DNA of 64,000 bases from Proteobacteria bacterium UBA981 (GCA_002292285.1 DBBP01000027.1:1-64000), one strand, 5' to 3'; numbered from the stretch's first letter, positions 44,302 through 53,535 are shown. Translations and numbers: made by a program. Notes: generated from the letters alone by a model not told the origin.

Positions 44302-45237
44302 TCAATTGCTCGCAGTCATAACCCCGTATCCGGCAATCCATTCCGGTATCGCGCGGTAGTAGCGCAAATCGAACGTCGTCACACCCACAGAACGCGCCGC
44401 GGCAGCGGCGGCCAGCCAGGTGCGAATTTCGTGCCCACCGCAACCACCATCGCGCGTGATGGCATCATCATCGAGCGCTTCAATCGCGTCGAAATCAAAA
44501 GCCCGCAGCTGAGCTAGAAAACGCTGATCCCAATCTGGATTCAGCGGCGTTCGATCGCTCGTACCTGCGACTTGATTGGTCGCGTCATCGAGTACGCGTT
44601 GCTGACGGGCAGTACGCGCCTCTAAGCTTATCGGGCCACCGTCGATTAAGCGCTCGCGAACGGCGTCGGGTGCGGTTGCCAGGCTGGGAATGGGCGGGTC
44701 GTGAGAAATACCGCCTGAGGCAGCAAACAAGACTCGTCCACCATGTTCGCTGGCAAAAGTTCCTAGCGCACTCCCGAGCGCGGTCACCCGCTTCAGCGGC
44801 GGCAAGGGTGGCGCAGCACAATTGATGAACACCGGGAGCAACGGCGGCATCGAGCGCCACTCGAAGAGTTCCTGCATAAGTTGAGTAATGCCGTGGTCCA
44901 CCTCCATTCGATGCGACAGTGCGACATCAACACCCGCCACTTGTGTCGCCTGAATACAAGCCAATGCGGCTTCGCTATCGACCGGCAGATCACCGGGCGG
45001 CGTACCCCAGTCACCGACAGAAGTGGCGGTAGTGCCGATGCAAAAGCTCGGCATCAGGCGATAGAAAAAACCGTTGTAGTGGTCGGGGCCAAGCGCAATC
45101 ACAAGGTCCGGCTTGAAATCTGCAACCCACTCGCGAACTTGTGTCCAGCAGGTATCCACCTGCTCAGCGACTACGGCACCCGGCGAGTGGTAGGTCTTAA
45201 GCGGCGTATGCGAAGCGAATACGAACGAGACGGGCAT
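44302..45237 (-). CDS. mhpB: MhpB-type class III extradiol dioxygenase
   Basis: 311 aa. Strong resemblance to 2,3-dihydroxyphenylpropionate 1,2-dioxygenase throughout: FASHTPLKTYHSPG, LGPDHYNGFFYRLMP, SHRMEVDHGITQ with the acid/base His, VLFAASGGISHDPP, RQQRVLDDA and the C-terminal RYYRAIPEWIAGYG. It opens a catechol ring next to the two hydroxyls with non-heme Fe(II). It lies downstream of the HpaB-type hydroxylase, which could make its catechol substrate. Confidence 0.9.
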   Translation of the reverse strand: MPVSFVFASHTPLKTYHSPGAVVAEQVDTCWTQVREWVADFKPDLVIALGPDHYNGFFYRLMPSFCIGTTATSVGDWGTPPGDLPVDSEAALACIQATQVAGVDVALSHRMEVDHGITQLMQELFEWRSMPPLLPVFINCAAPPLPPLKRVTALGSALGTFASEHGGRVLFAASGGISHDPPIPSLATAPDAVRERLIDGGPISLEARTARQQRVLDDATNQVAGTSDRTPLNPDWDQRFLAQLRAFDFDAIEALDDDAITRDGGCGGHEIRTWLAAAAAARSVGVTTFDLRYYRAIPEWIAGYGVMTASN

Positions 45238-45396
45238 GTGGTTGATCCTGCTCGGGTTAAAAATCGATGGGCAGAGGACTGATGGTCGCTGGCTCTTTAA
45301 CTTGAGACCAACGCGCGCAATCCTACGTCAGAGCATAGCCCGCACTGGCGAGAAGCTCAGCATCGCCGCGCATCCTGTGCCGCGCAGCGTGACTAC

Positions 45397-46848
45397 TCAC
45401 AGTGCGTCCAGAAATCCGTCCAGATGATCCAACCAGGCCTGCTTACGACCGTACTCGCGTTGCACGCCAGCGAGCAACGCGCTGCGTTCACCGGCATAGT
45501 TCATTTCGTACAGCACGTGTCGCGAACCGAACTCGCTGCCGCAGATATCCCAGGCCAGCTTCAGCAGTTGGGATTTGCTCTGCCCGGAGATATCAGCACC
45601 GCGCAAAGCTTTCTCCATCGCCACGCCGGTCGGCGCATCGAACTCAGCCATCGACACGGGCTGCTGCATCAACGCGCCGCCACCCATCTTGCGTACCATG
45701 TTGACGAGCTCCGGGTAGTACACCGGGCCGAGCGCGCGCCCTGCCTGGAGCGCGTAAAGGTCGGGATACAGCAGGCCATTCTCGCTATCCACACTGGCCT
45801 GCAATTCGGCAGAACGCGTAGTCGAGCGGATAACTTCTACGCGTACGGCGGCTTCACCAAGCATCTCCATGATGTCGGGCTTCTGCGCCAGACCCTGCGC
45901 TTCTGCGAGGCGTACAGCCAGGGCATAAACGAATCCGAGTTTTACTTCGAGACGGGCGTTGGTCTGGTGGGCGGTGTACTCGCGCATGCGTGAATCGCGA
46001 TACATGCGGTTGAGTAAGGGGATATTGCGATTGATGAACACACGCTCCCAGGGCACCAGTACATTATCGAAGATCACGGTCGCGTCCATTTCATCGAAGC
46101 GCGAAGACAACGGAAAATCACGTGCCGCGCCGTGGCGAGTAAACGATGGCCGGCACACGGTTTTTAGACCGGGCGTGTTCATCGGGATTGCGAACACGTT
46201 GGCGTAATCTTCCTCGCCGGCCTGGAAGGTAGGCGGGAACGGCCAGACCAGGATTTCGTCAGCGATCGGTGCCACAGTGGCGATGCGCTTGATGCCGTCG
46301 AGCACGATGCCATCGGCATTCTGATCGACCTGGCGCAAGCAAATGCCGGGGTCAGATTGTTCATGGCGCAACTTGCCTTTATCGAGTTGCGGATCGAGTA
46401 AAGCGTGGGTGAGAAAGAGATCCTTGCTGGCGATGTGCCGGTAGTAATCCGCCACCGCCTGCGCACGTTCTTCTCCGCCGGCTGCAAAAAAGTCGCGCTT
46501 GGCCGCCAGGGCCGCGACCATCACGTTCAGAAAGTCCGGGCTGCGACCGAGCATGCCGCAGTTCGACTCAGCCCAGGTGATATACGCTTCACGTTTCAGA
46601 CGCAGCTGCTCGGCGGTCCGGGGGAACTCGAATGCACGTCCAATGGATTCACCAAACTCTTCGGAATCTGCCACCAGCACATCGCGGTGCGCCGGGTCAT
46701 GTTGCATGTCGTACAGATGCGCGACGGACTCAATGGTGGGGCGAAACTCGGCGCACGTGGAGACGTCTTCCACGCGCTCGCCGGCGTACCAGACCTCGCG
46801 TCCATCATTCAGTTCGTCGATGTATTGTTGTCCGGTTCTGACAGTCAT
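45397..46848 (-). CDS. HpaB-family flavin-dependent phenol hydroxylase
   Basis: 483 aa of the 4-hydroxyphenylacetate 3-hydroxylase large-component family: TGQQYIDELNDGREVWYAGERVEDV at the start, HALLDPQLDK, NVLVPWERVFINRN in the middle and a helical C-terminus with YERNYAG-like (YEMNYAGERSALL) residues. These enzymes use FADH2 from a separate reductase to hydroxylate phenols to catechols; no HpaC-like reductase is visible nearby. It lies 12 bp downstream of the LLM oxidoreductase, so they form an operon. Confidence 0.9.
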   Translation of the reverse strand: MTVRTGQQYIDELNDGREVWYAGERVEDVSTCAEFRPTIESVAHLYDMQHDPAHRDVLVADSEEFGESIGRAFEFPRTAEQLRLKREAYITWAESNCGMLGRSPDFLNVMVAALAAKRDFFAAGGEERAQAVADYYRHIASKDLFLTHALLDPQLDKGKLRHEQSDPGICLRQVDQNADGIVLDGIKRIATVAPIADEILVWPFPPTFQAGEEDYANVFAIPMNTPGLKTVCRPSFTRHGAARDFPLSSRFDEMDATVIFDNVLVPWERVFINRNIPLLNRMYRDSRMREYTAHQTNARLEVKLGFVYALAVRLAEAQGLAQKPDIMEMLGEAAVRVEVIRSTTRSAELQASVDSENGLLYPDLYALQAGRALGPVYYPELVNMVRKMGGGALMQQPVSMAEFDAPTGVAMEKALRGADISGQSKSQLLKLAWDICGSEFGSRHVLYEMNYAGERSALLAGVQREYGRKQAWLDHLDGFLDAL

Positions 46849-46860
46849 GATGGTTTCGCT

Positions 46861-48129
46861 CTAGTCACGCCAGCTTTTGCCGTCGTAGTTGGCACGCAGT
46901 TTCGGCTTGCGCTGGACCAACTCGATGCCGAGCTTGGGTAGCACCTTCTCGACCAGCAGTTCGTTCGACTTCAACAGGCCATCGATGGGCGCAGGCCCCG
47001 CAGCTATCCACGGCACAATCAAATCCGTATTAGTGGCAGCGATCATCGCTTCGAGTTGGCGAGTGACCGTTTCAACCGAACCGGCGAGTGAGTAGCCGCG
47101 CTCGCGGATATTGGCCGCCGTGTTGTCGATTGCACCTGTTTCACCCGGACGTCGCAACGCTTCGTTAAAGCCAAACCATTCGTGCCAGCGCGTCCAGATA
47201 TAACCCAGACCGCGTTCCTGAATTGCGTGGGCTTCGGCATCGGTGTCGGCGACGACGATCTCGCGGAAGTGACCGAGCCCACGACCACGCTCAAGGGTGC
47301 GTCCGGCGGCCGCAGCGGCCTCATGGTAAAGATTCACCGCGGCGTCGACGTGCTCGGGGATAGGTGAAAAAATGATCGGCGTCAGCGCTTCGCGTGCCGA
47401 CCATTGAATCGTTTCCGGGCTCATGGTGAACGGAATAAACGTTTCGATGGAATCGGGCTCTTGCAGGGTCATCGGCGCAATGCCGATTTTGTCGAGCTGC
47501 CCGTTCTCGTCAACCATGCCCGGTGCCATGTGCAAGGTCGCGGGGTGATCCCATTTGATGCCATCCGGTGGGATGTCCCAATGCTGACCACGATGTTTAA
47601 ACATCGGCTGCGACCAGGCTTTGCGAATGATGTCGTAGTGTTCGTTGAATAACTCGCGATTCACTCGATCGTGCTCGGCAAATTCCGGGTCATTGGCAGC
47701 AGTCCAGGCCGCATTCATTTTCTGCCCGATGGTCATCACGTGGCGGGATTGATAACCGCGCGCAAAGCCCGCACACATGCGCCCTTCCGAAAAGTGGTCG
47801 AGCATCGCGAGGTCTTCGGCGAGCAAAATCGGATTGCGTGCTGGCAGCACGTTGCCCATTTGCGCAATGCGCAAACGTCGCGTGAGCATCGCCGCCCAGG
47901 TACCCAGCAGCACTGGATTATTAGAAATCTCGAGCCCTTCGATATGAAAATGATGCTCAGTGAAGGCAATGAAATCGAAGCCCAGGTCTTCTAGTTGACG
48001 CAGTATTCGCGCGCAATCGCGCAGGCCTTGCTGGTAGAAATTCGGGTTCTGCCCGGCAAACCCCTGTTCGAATTGCTCAGGGGTAGCGCCCGCACTGGGC
48101 AGCATAAGTGCGCCGAGACGCATTTTCAT
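46861..48129 (-). CDS. LLM-class flavin-dependent oxidoreductase
   Basis: 422 aa from the ATG at 48129 with GGAGG eight bases upstream. FDFIAFTEHHFHIEGLEISNNPVLLGTWAAMLTRRLRIAQMGNVLPARNPILLAEDLAMLDHFSEGRMCAGFARGYQSR is the typical barrel core of LLM monooxygenases. It is the first gene of the aromatic operon with HpaB and MhpB types; a role in oxidising a precursor of the phenol is plausible (inference). Confidence 0.88.
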   Translation of the reverse strand: MKMRLGALMLPSAGATPEQFEQGFAGQNPNFYQQGLRDCARILRQLEDLGFDFIAFTEHHFHIEGLEISNNPVLLGTWAAMLTRRLRIAQMGNVLPARNPILLAEDLAMLDHFSEGRMCAGFARGYQSRHVMTIGQKMNAAWTAANDPEFAEHDRVNRELFNEHYDIIRKAWSQPMFKHRGQHWDIPPDGIKWDHPATLHMAPGMVDENGQLDKIGIAPMTLQEPDSIETFIPFTMSPETIQWSAREALTPIIFSPIPEHVDAAVNLYHEAAAAAGRTLERGRGLGHFREIVVADTDAEAHAIQERGLGYIWTRWHEWFGFNEALRRPGETGAIDNTAANIRERGYSLAGSVETVTRQLEAMIAATNTDLIVPWIAAGPAPIDGLLKSNELLVEKVLPKLGIELVQRKPKLRANYDGKSWRD

Positions 48130-48523
48130 GATGATGACCTCCAAGGTGCAGAAATCCATGTCCCACACCGAGCAACGTTATATAGGAAGAGAACCGCGTC
48201 GATGCGGCACTAGTATACTAGCCTGCTGGCAGCCGTCCTGAACTGAGGGAGATGTCTGTATGGCAGTGAATTGATTCGCGGGTGATGAGAAACGTGTATA
48301 GGCAGTTGTTTCCGACCTACTGGGGATGAAGTAGATTGGTCACTAATAACCTTGAACACCATCTTGCGTAGCGCGGCGAGATAGCTGGACGTCGACCGAA
48401 TCAACCGTTCAGACCGTCGCAGGCGTGGCGTATTCCTCCATCACACGACGTTTTTGACTGCGACACTATCGTTAGTTCGAGGCGAAATGAAGCAGCGCCC
48501 TAAGGCCAAGGAACAGTCCCAAA
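48130..48523. other. Divergent non-coding region with a palindrome
   Basis: About 390 bp between the LLM operon (minus) and the amidohydrolase (plus), visibly AT-richer than its neighbours. No convincing gene. It holds the perfect 12-bp palindrome at 48210-48221 and must carry promoters for both directions. Confidence 0.5.
48210..48221. promoter_or_regulatory. 12-bp palindrome, candidate operator
   Basis: CTAGTATACTAG is perfectly self-complementary and lies about 80 bp upstream of the LLM-HpaB-MhpB operon start. No regulator gene is adjacent; the cognate protein is unknown. Confidence 0.35.
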
Positions 48524-49549
48524 ATGCGTGTTTTAAGAGATATTTTCGTCGCCACGGTCGTCGCATTTTCATTTACATCGGCATCGAGCGCTGAAAGAGA
48601 ACCGGTCATCGATGTCCACCTGCACGCATCCGGTATCGCTGACTTTGGCCCGCCACCCATGGGCATGTGCAGTCCGCTTGTGGCGCCAGTCTGGGATCAG
48701 CGCCAAGCCTATGGCGACCACTGGGTTGGCCTTTTCAAGAAACCAGCCTGCGAGAACCCGGTTTGGTCCCCGACAACACAGGATGAGCTTAAACAGCGGA
48801 CAGTCTGGGAACTTGAAAAGTACAACGTTTACGGCGTTGTCAGCGGACCGCCAGATCGGGTTGCCGAATGGAAGGCAGCAGCACCCCGGCGAGTTATGTC
48901 CGGTCTTGAATTCCGCCTTGGCGACAGTATTTCACTTGGCGACAGATATTCTGTGGAGGAGATAGAGGCGCTCCATAAACAGGGGAAGCTCGATGTCCTT
49001 ACTGAAGTGATCACACAGTACGAAGGGATCCTTCCTACTGACCCCGGGCTGGAACCCTATTGGGCGCTCGCTGAAAAGCTCAACATCCCGGTTGGTATTC
49101 ACATCGGCACCGGGCCACCGGGGGCACCCTACCTCGGCTTCCAACACTATCGCGGGAAGATGCACAGCCCGCTGACGATCGAAGATGTACTGATCAACCA
49201 TCCGAAACTACGTGTCTATATCGTTCATGCCGGCTACCCGATGATCGATGACTTAATTGCCGCGATGTATGTACACCCGCAGCTCCACGTCGATATAGGT
49301 GTCATCGCCTACATCCTTCCGAAGCAAGAGTTCAGGCGATATCTTCATCGCATTGTTCAGGCCGGCTACGGCGAGCGCATTATGTTCGGGTCGGACCAGA
49401 TGATTTGGCCCGAAACAATTGGATTAGCTATTGCGGTAATCAAGGAGGACCCCGATTTATCAGAAATCCAAAAGCGGAATATTCTCTTTAACAATGCTGC
49501 GCGTTTTCTCAGGCTAACCCCGGAAGAAATTGCAGCGATGCATCGATGA
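48524..49549 (+). CDS. Secreted amidohydrolase (amidohydrolase_2 family)
   Basis: 341 aa with a signal peptide (about residues 1-23, cut near SSA-ER). The barrel metal motif HxH is at 32-34 (DVHLHA), further His in GIHIGTG and VHAGYP, and the late catalytic Asp in MFGSDQM. The family contains decarboxylases (ACMSD-like) and hydrolases; the export signal argues for a periplasmic hydrolase. It is monocistronic and lies in an AT-richer stretch. Confidence 0.85.
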   Translation: MRVLRDIFVATVVAFSFTSASSAEREPVIDVHLHASGIADFGPPPMGMCSPLVAPVWDQRQAYGDHWVGLFKKPACENPVWSPTTQDELKQRTVWELEKYNVYGVVSGPPDRVAEWKAAAPRRVMSGLEFRLGDSISLGDRYSVEEIEALHKQGKLDVLTEVITQYEGILPTDPGLEPYWALAEKLNIPVGIHIGTGPPGAPYLGFQHYRGKMHSPLTIEDVLINHPKLRVYIVHAGYPMIDDLIAAMYVHPQLHVDIGVIAYILPKQEFRRYLHRIVQAGYGERIMFGSDQMIWPETIGLAIAVIKEDPDLSEIQKRNILFNNAARFLRLTPEEIAAMHR

Positions 49550-49683
49550 AGAACGATTGCCGACACGTGTCGCCGCTTACTGGTCACATTTTTGCGCTAG
49601 CTGATCGGGTGAGCTTTGCGGCGCACTAGTAAGCGCGTCCGACTCAACACCAGCCTGGGGGCCACCTCAAATCGCCGCGCCAG

Positions 49684-50151
49684 CTAATTTCGTTTGGCCA
49701 ATTCTTCCAAGCGCTGCAATGTTGTGGGTGACCAAGCCTCGGACGGCTCCAGCCAACCTTCGAACGCTTTCACGCCCTTCGGCAACTCGAACCACGGTTG
49801 CTTACTACCCGTAAAAATGTGATACGCCGGTGGTGCAAGCGAGGGGTCGTCCAAGGTGCCGCCGCGTACCGCGACCAGCGGTAGTTCGACGAAATGATAT
49901 TTATTCCAGATTATTGTGAGGCATTGCGGGCACCCGTGTGCGTCGTAGCCTGCGCCACTCGGGGTCGGATTCGTGACTTTCGTCAGCTCGCCGCTAACAG
50001 AAAGATTCGCCTTTTCGATACCGAGTAGAACGACGAACGCAGAACCAGAAAAGCGCTGACAATCTCCGCAATGGCAAGCGTGTACGAATAGCGGTTCGAC
50101 CGCGATTTCGTAACGTACTGCTCCGCATATACAACCCCCAGTTAGTGGCAT
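49684..50151 (-). CDS. GFA family protein
   Basis: 155 aa from the ATG at 50151 (GGAGAAGTG upstream). Cysteines follow the GFA order: CIC near residue 7-9, CHCGDC near 26-31 and a later CPQC, for two zinc sites. It is distinct from the GFA protein at 29945. The reaction is unknown. It lies in a run of small minus-strand genes of different families (GFA, membrane protein, VOC) that looks accessory. Confidence 0.87.
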   Translation of the reverse strand: MPLTGGCICGAVRYEIAVEPLFVHACHCGDCQRFSGSAFVVLLGIEKANLSVSGELTKVTNPTPSGAGYDAHGCPQCLTIIWNKYHFVELPLVAVRGGTLDDPSLAPPAYHIFTGSKQPWFELPKGVKAFEGWLEPSEAWSPTTLQRLEELAKRN

Positions 50152-50248
50152 GTCACTTCTCCGATGAATGAACTTCTGCAATCGTAAACCGCTTGATTTC
50201 CAGAATGCGGCTCAGCACAAAAAAAATCTGACGCGTTAACTGGTGCTT

Positions 50249-50626
50249 TCATTTTGTGCGGCTCACGTGGAAGGCATACCAGATAGATGCCATGGACAAC
50301 ACAATCATAACCATAACGATAGTCCACATTGAAGTTGGCAATAGCCACCTTGGCTCGTGAGCTACGGGATGCCAATCGACCGCAGTTCTCATTTCAATCT
50401 GGATTGCGATTGCAAAGGTAAGTACCCGTTGAAATGAAACGACCAGAAAGTAGGTGGCTAGAACGTATATCGCAAGGATTGTTCTCGCGAGAAACCGCGG
50501 GAGGTCGTTGCCTGCGACGTACGTAACAGCGAGGTATGCCGACGTTGTCGATAAATAGGCCATGAAGAATGTGATGGCGAGGCTGATCTGCGTTGACAGC
50601 GCGTCGGTAAGTTCGAATTCGCTCAT
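50249..50626 (-). CDS. Small membrane protein, similar to the cassette protein at 1-440
   Basis: 125 aa with three predicted helices (about residues 15-38, 48-75 and 97-118). The segment SAYLAVTYVAGNDLPRFLARTILAIYVLATYFLVV parallels the first membrane protein of the window (AYLVAGYLLADRLRKSTLVLISILYTFVIL). The family is common among short gammaproteobacterial and cassette proteins; the function is unknown. Its neighbours are small unrelated genes on the same strand. Confidence 0.7.
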   Translation of the reverse strand: MSEFELTDALSTQISLAITFFMAYLSTTSAYLAVTYVAGNDLPRFLARTILAIYVLATYFLVVSFQRVLTFAIAIQIEMRTAVDWHPVAHEPRWLLPTSMWTIVMVMIVLSMASIWYAFHVSRTK

Positions 50627-50747
50627 AAGAATTTACTCAAGCGACTGAACGTTGTGATGAGGCGTTCGTGTATGCAGCCCGTTTGTCGGCAAGGATTGTT
50701 ACCGGACTAAAGTGTGCGAGCGTCATGCGTCGAACTTGATCGCCAGA

Positions 50748-51161
50748 TTAGGTTGCAGCCCATGGATCATAGCTACCGAAATTCCAAAGGTGTCCTTCAA
50801 GGTCTTTACACGAATATAAGCGCCCACCGTAGTCCTGGTTTGCGGGCTCCATAACGATGACGGCTTTCGCCGACAGGGCCCGCACGTAGTGCGTGTCTAC
50901 GTTCTCTACGACGATGTATGGGCTCTGAGTCACTGTCATTTGATCCGGATCTGGTGGAACCTGAATTGCATCAAATGGGCTGTCATCGCGACTTGTACCA
51001 AGCATTATCATGCCAGTGCCAAACGTCAATTGAGCATGTTCTATAGTTCCGTTTTCTCCGGGCACGACCAAACGTTTCTCGAAACCAAAGGCGGTACAAA
51101 GCCAATCCATTGCCCGCGCCGCTTCGCGGTAGCGGAGAGTAGGAATTATTGGGCTGCTCAT
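50748..51161 (-). CDS. VOC (bleomycin-resistance-like) protein
   Basis: 137 aa. SPIIPTLRYREAARAMDWLCTAFGFEKRLVVPGENG and the closing SCKDLEGHLWNFGSYDP are typical of PhnB/bleomycin-resistance-like VOC proteins; the metal ligand Glu is replaced in the last motif (HLWNFG), so metal binding is doubtful. Such genes are common in integron cassettes. It is the upstream gene of the small accessory group at 49.7-51.2 kb. Confidence 0.85.
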   Translation of the reverse strand: MSSPIIPTLRYREAARAMDWLCTAFGFEKRLVVPGENGTIEHAQLTFGTGMIMLGTSRDDSPFDAIQVPPDPDQMTVTQSPYIVVENVDTHYVRALSAKAVIVMEPANQDYGGRLYSCKDLEGHLWNFGSYDPWAAT

Positions 51162-51320
51162 GCTGGTGTAGTCCCCGCTGATTTCCTCACCCGCCTAAAG
51201 CTGTCCACGCTGGGGTTCTCTTAAAGCCACATACGAGAGGGTAGAGTGCGTCCAGGACGAGGTAAACAGAGCCGTGCCGATTTTATCCGCTTCGGCGTTT
51301 CCGCAGCAGTCGGTCAGAGC

Positions 51321-51345
51321 AAACGCCCGACTTGTCGCCGGGCGT
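51321..51345 (-). terminator. Terminator of the TetR-Rieske operon
   Basis: On the minus strand the stem ACGCCCG / CGGGCGT with a 9-base loop, followed by TTGCTC, lies 15 bases after the Rieske gene stop. Confidence 0.6.
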
Positions 51346-51360
51346 CTTTCACGGTTGCTT

Positions 51361-52602
51361 TCAAGCGGCGCGATATTCCTTCAAGGGCGGTTGGCCAAGG
51401 GCTTCGCGGTAGTTGTTGTGGAAATGATGCAGGGCCGGCTCGTTGCGGCCAAACAGAAAGTATTCAAGCTTGCCGCCGGCGGCGGTGACCTGGGCTTTCT
51501 CGGACATCAGATAATCTTCGTGTTCGACAGTGCTGACCAGTAGTTCGATGGTTCCCGATACGTCGAATTCCATGCGCGCAGAGGTGTCAGCGCTGTAGAT
51601 ATTGTCCGCATCCACCGTGACTGCATGCTCGGCTTCGCCGATCTGCTCTTTGACGTGCGGCATCGTGAAGTGCGAGATACGGCTAATCGAACGGCCAACG
51701 ACATTGCGATCCGGATAGATACGCACCAATACAACCATACCGCCGAGAAACACCAATTGGACGTTGGGAAACAGATAGTAGGCGGCGATGGAGCCGAAGG
51801 CGAAATTCCAGTCTGCTTCCGGTTGCGTGCGCATCACGTCCAGATAGCGGCTGGCAGTACAAATGCGATGGTTACGTCCGTACTCGTCGTAAGTGGCGTA
51901 GTCGCTGTGCGCGAGATTGATCAGGGTCTCGCTGTGTAAGGTGCTGAAGTGATAATTTTCACCGAAGGTGTCGTTGGCCAATTTCCAGTTGAGATCTTTT
52001 TCGATCGAGGACTCACCCTGGAATTCGCACTTGTCGAACTCCCAACTGGCCAGCTCGTCTACCAATTTCTCGCCCAACAACGCATCGATGTCGACGCTGC
52101 CATCGACTTGCGGATGGACGACGAGAAAACCATATTTTTCCTGCGAAGGTAATTCGATCAGACTGTGGCAGGCCTTGTCGACATCGCCGAACATTTCGCC
52201 GTGGCGAATCCCCATCAAGCGACCATCAGGAGCGTAGGTCCAGGCATGGAAGGGGCAGGTAAAACGATTCTTCTCGCCGCGCGGCTCATCCGTCAGCTGC
52301 GCACCACGGTGACGGCAGGCGTTAACAAAGGCGTGGAATTTTCCGTTCTTGTCACGCGTGGCGAGAATCGGCATGCCCAGATCATTGTTGGTGATATAAC
52401 TGCCAGGCTTGGGTAATTCGCCAGTGAGCCCGATCACCTGCGCATGCCCGTCAAAAAACGTCTTCCACTCTTGCTCGGCCAGATCTTTATCGGTGTAGGC
52501 GGAAGTCGGATTGATTAGCACTCGACCCGCATCGCAGGTCGTCTTGGTGTCGATTTGGTTTATCAGTGCCTTCAGGACATTGATCTGTTCAGCATGCTTC
52601 AT
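51361..52602 (-). CDS. Rieske-type aromatic ring-hydroxylating oxygenase, large subunit
   Basis: 413 aa. Rieske cluster ligands are Cys96-x-His98 (CRHRG) and Cys116-xx-His119 (CPFHAW). The mononuclear iron site is in NDTFGENYHFSTLHSETL with His218 and His223. The order and length are those of phthalate/benzoate-type oxygenase alpha subunits. It needs a reductase and perhaps ferredoxin, none of which are adjacent. Its start overlaps the stop of a TetR regulator by four bases, so they are coupled. Confidence 0.93.
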   Translation of the reverse strand: MKHAEQINVLKALINQIDTKTTCDAGRVLINPTSAYTDKDLAEQEWKTFFDGHAQVIGLTGELPKPGSYITNNDLGMPILATRDKNGKFHAFVNACRHRGAQLTDEPRGEKNRFTCPFHAWTYAPDGRLMGIRHGEMFGDVDKACHSLIELPSQEKYGFLVVHPQVDGSVDIDALLGEKLVDELASWEFDKCEFQGESSIEKDLNWKLANDTFGENYHFSTLHSETLINLAHSDYATYDEYGRNHRICTASRYLDVMRTQPEADWNFAFGSIAAYYLFPNVQLVFLGGMVVLVRIYPDRNVVGRSISRISHFTMPHVKEQIGEAEHAVTVDADNIYSADTSARMEFDVSGTIELLVSTVEHEDYLMSEKAQVTAAGGKLEYFLFGRNEPALHHFHNNYREALGQPPLKEYRAA

Positions 52603-53318
52603 GTGAGATCTCCGCGCTTGCTTCGCTTCATGTTATTAATCTTCGGGGCGTTATTAGGTGTAGAAGTAATGTCTGAAATATTGCGCAACAGCCGCGCGTG
52701 AAACGTGTCGACTGCGTCTGCGGCGAGGGTGATGTAGAGATCGGATATAGCCTGGCTGCGAAACTCGTCAATACTGTAATGACCAAAAGCCCAACCCCGA
52801 CAACTGATGCGGAAATTGCGTGTCGCTAACTGAGACATGGCCGCGGCGGGGACGCGTCCCCGAATCAGCTGGGCGCGGCGGCAAGCGTCGATACCGAGTC
52901 GGATGAGTGCTTCCACCCAGGCGTAAATTCGTGCGACCTCGTCATGATGTTGGCCACCTTGATCCAATTCCTCGACGGCCAGAAATGCAGCGCGATAAAA
53001 ATTCTCGTTCTCGGCAAATAACTGCGTCGATTCGATCACCACTGCGGTGGCGATGGTCAAGGGTTCGGCATCGTCGGTCGGCGTGATACGCGCTTCGATT
53101 TCGGTCAAGACGTCCGCCGCCAGGGCGAGAAACACATCTTCCTTTTTTCCGACCAGGTTATAGATGGTCGGCACGGTCACGTCGGCCATGCGGGCGAGAT
53201 CGCGTAAATTCAGTGCTTCAATGCCGCCGTGCGCCAACAACTCACCCGCTTCGGCAAGAATGCGGTTGCGACGTTTCTGCATATTGCGGGCTCGAACGGT
53301 GTCTGCTGCCGGGTTCAT
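52599..53318 (-). CDS. TetR/AcrR family transcriptional regulator
   Basis: 239 aa from the ATG at 53318. The helix-turn-helix is RRNRILAEAGELLAHGGIEALNLRDLARMADVTVPTIYNLVGKKEDVFLALAADVL (about residues 16-70); the larger C-terminal part is the ligand domain. It is the first gene of an operon with the Rieske oxygenase, so it probably represses it until the substrate or a product appears. A perfect palindrome lies 20 bases upstream of its start. Confidence 0.92.
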   Translation of the reverse strand: MNPAADTVRARNMQKRRNRILAEAGELLAHGGIEALNLRDLARMADVTVPTIYNLVGKKEDVFLALAADVLTEIEARITPTDDAEPLTIATAVVIESTQLFAENENFYRAAFLAVEELDQGGQHHDEVARIYAWVEALIRLGIDACRRAQLIRGRVPAAAMSQLATRNFRISCRGWAFGHYSIDEFRSQAISDLYITLAADAVDTFHARLLRNISDITSTPNNAPKINNMKRSKRGDLT

Positions 53319-53337
53319 GCGAGGATATTTACACGAA

Positions 53338-53351
53338 GTTAAAATTTTAAC
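53338..53351. promoter_or_regulatory. 14-bp palindrome, likely TetR operator
   Basis: GTTAAAATTTTAAC is perfectly self-complementary and sits 20 bases upstream of the TetR gene start in the divergent region before the NDH-2 gene, the usual place for autoregulation. Confidence 0.6.
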
Positions 53352-53535
53352 AACATTAAATTTATTGCTGCGCTGCAACTAAACCTGACGCTTGAGTAAA
53401 CATCGCTCGGGAAGGATGACCGTAATCTTCCTGCCGTGATTCCGGACAAAACCGTATGCTTCCAGCACCTGCGCTGCAGTCCGCTGAGCGATTCGTCGTG
53501 AAGCCACAATTCGAAGATACGGGGGGTCGGCTCGG

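Noticed and set aside
50160..50250. Possible attC between the GFA and membrane-protein genes
   Set aside because: A box near RYYYAAC occurs after the membrane-protein stop, but no matching GTTRRRY box or pairing arms are seen before the GFA start.
50640..50755. Possible attC overlapping the VOC stop (ACCTAAT on the minus strand)
   Set aside because: The stop codon lies in an R''-like box, but the far arm does not pair; similar sequences are in direct rather than inverted order.
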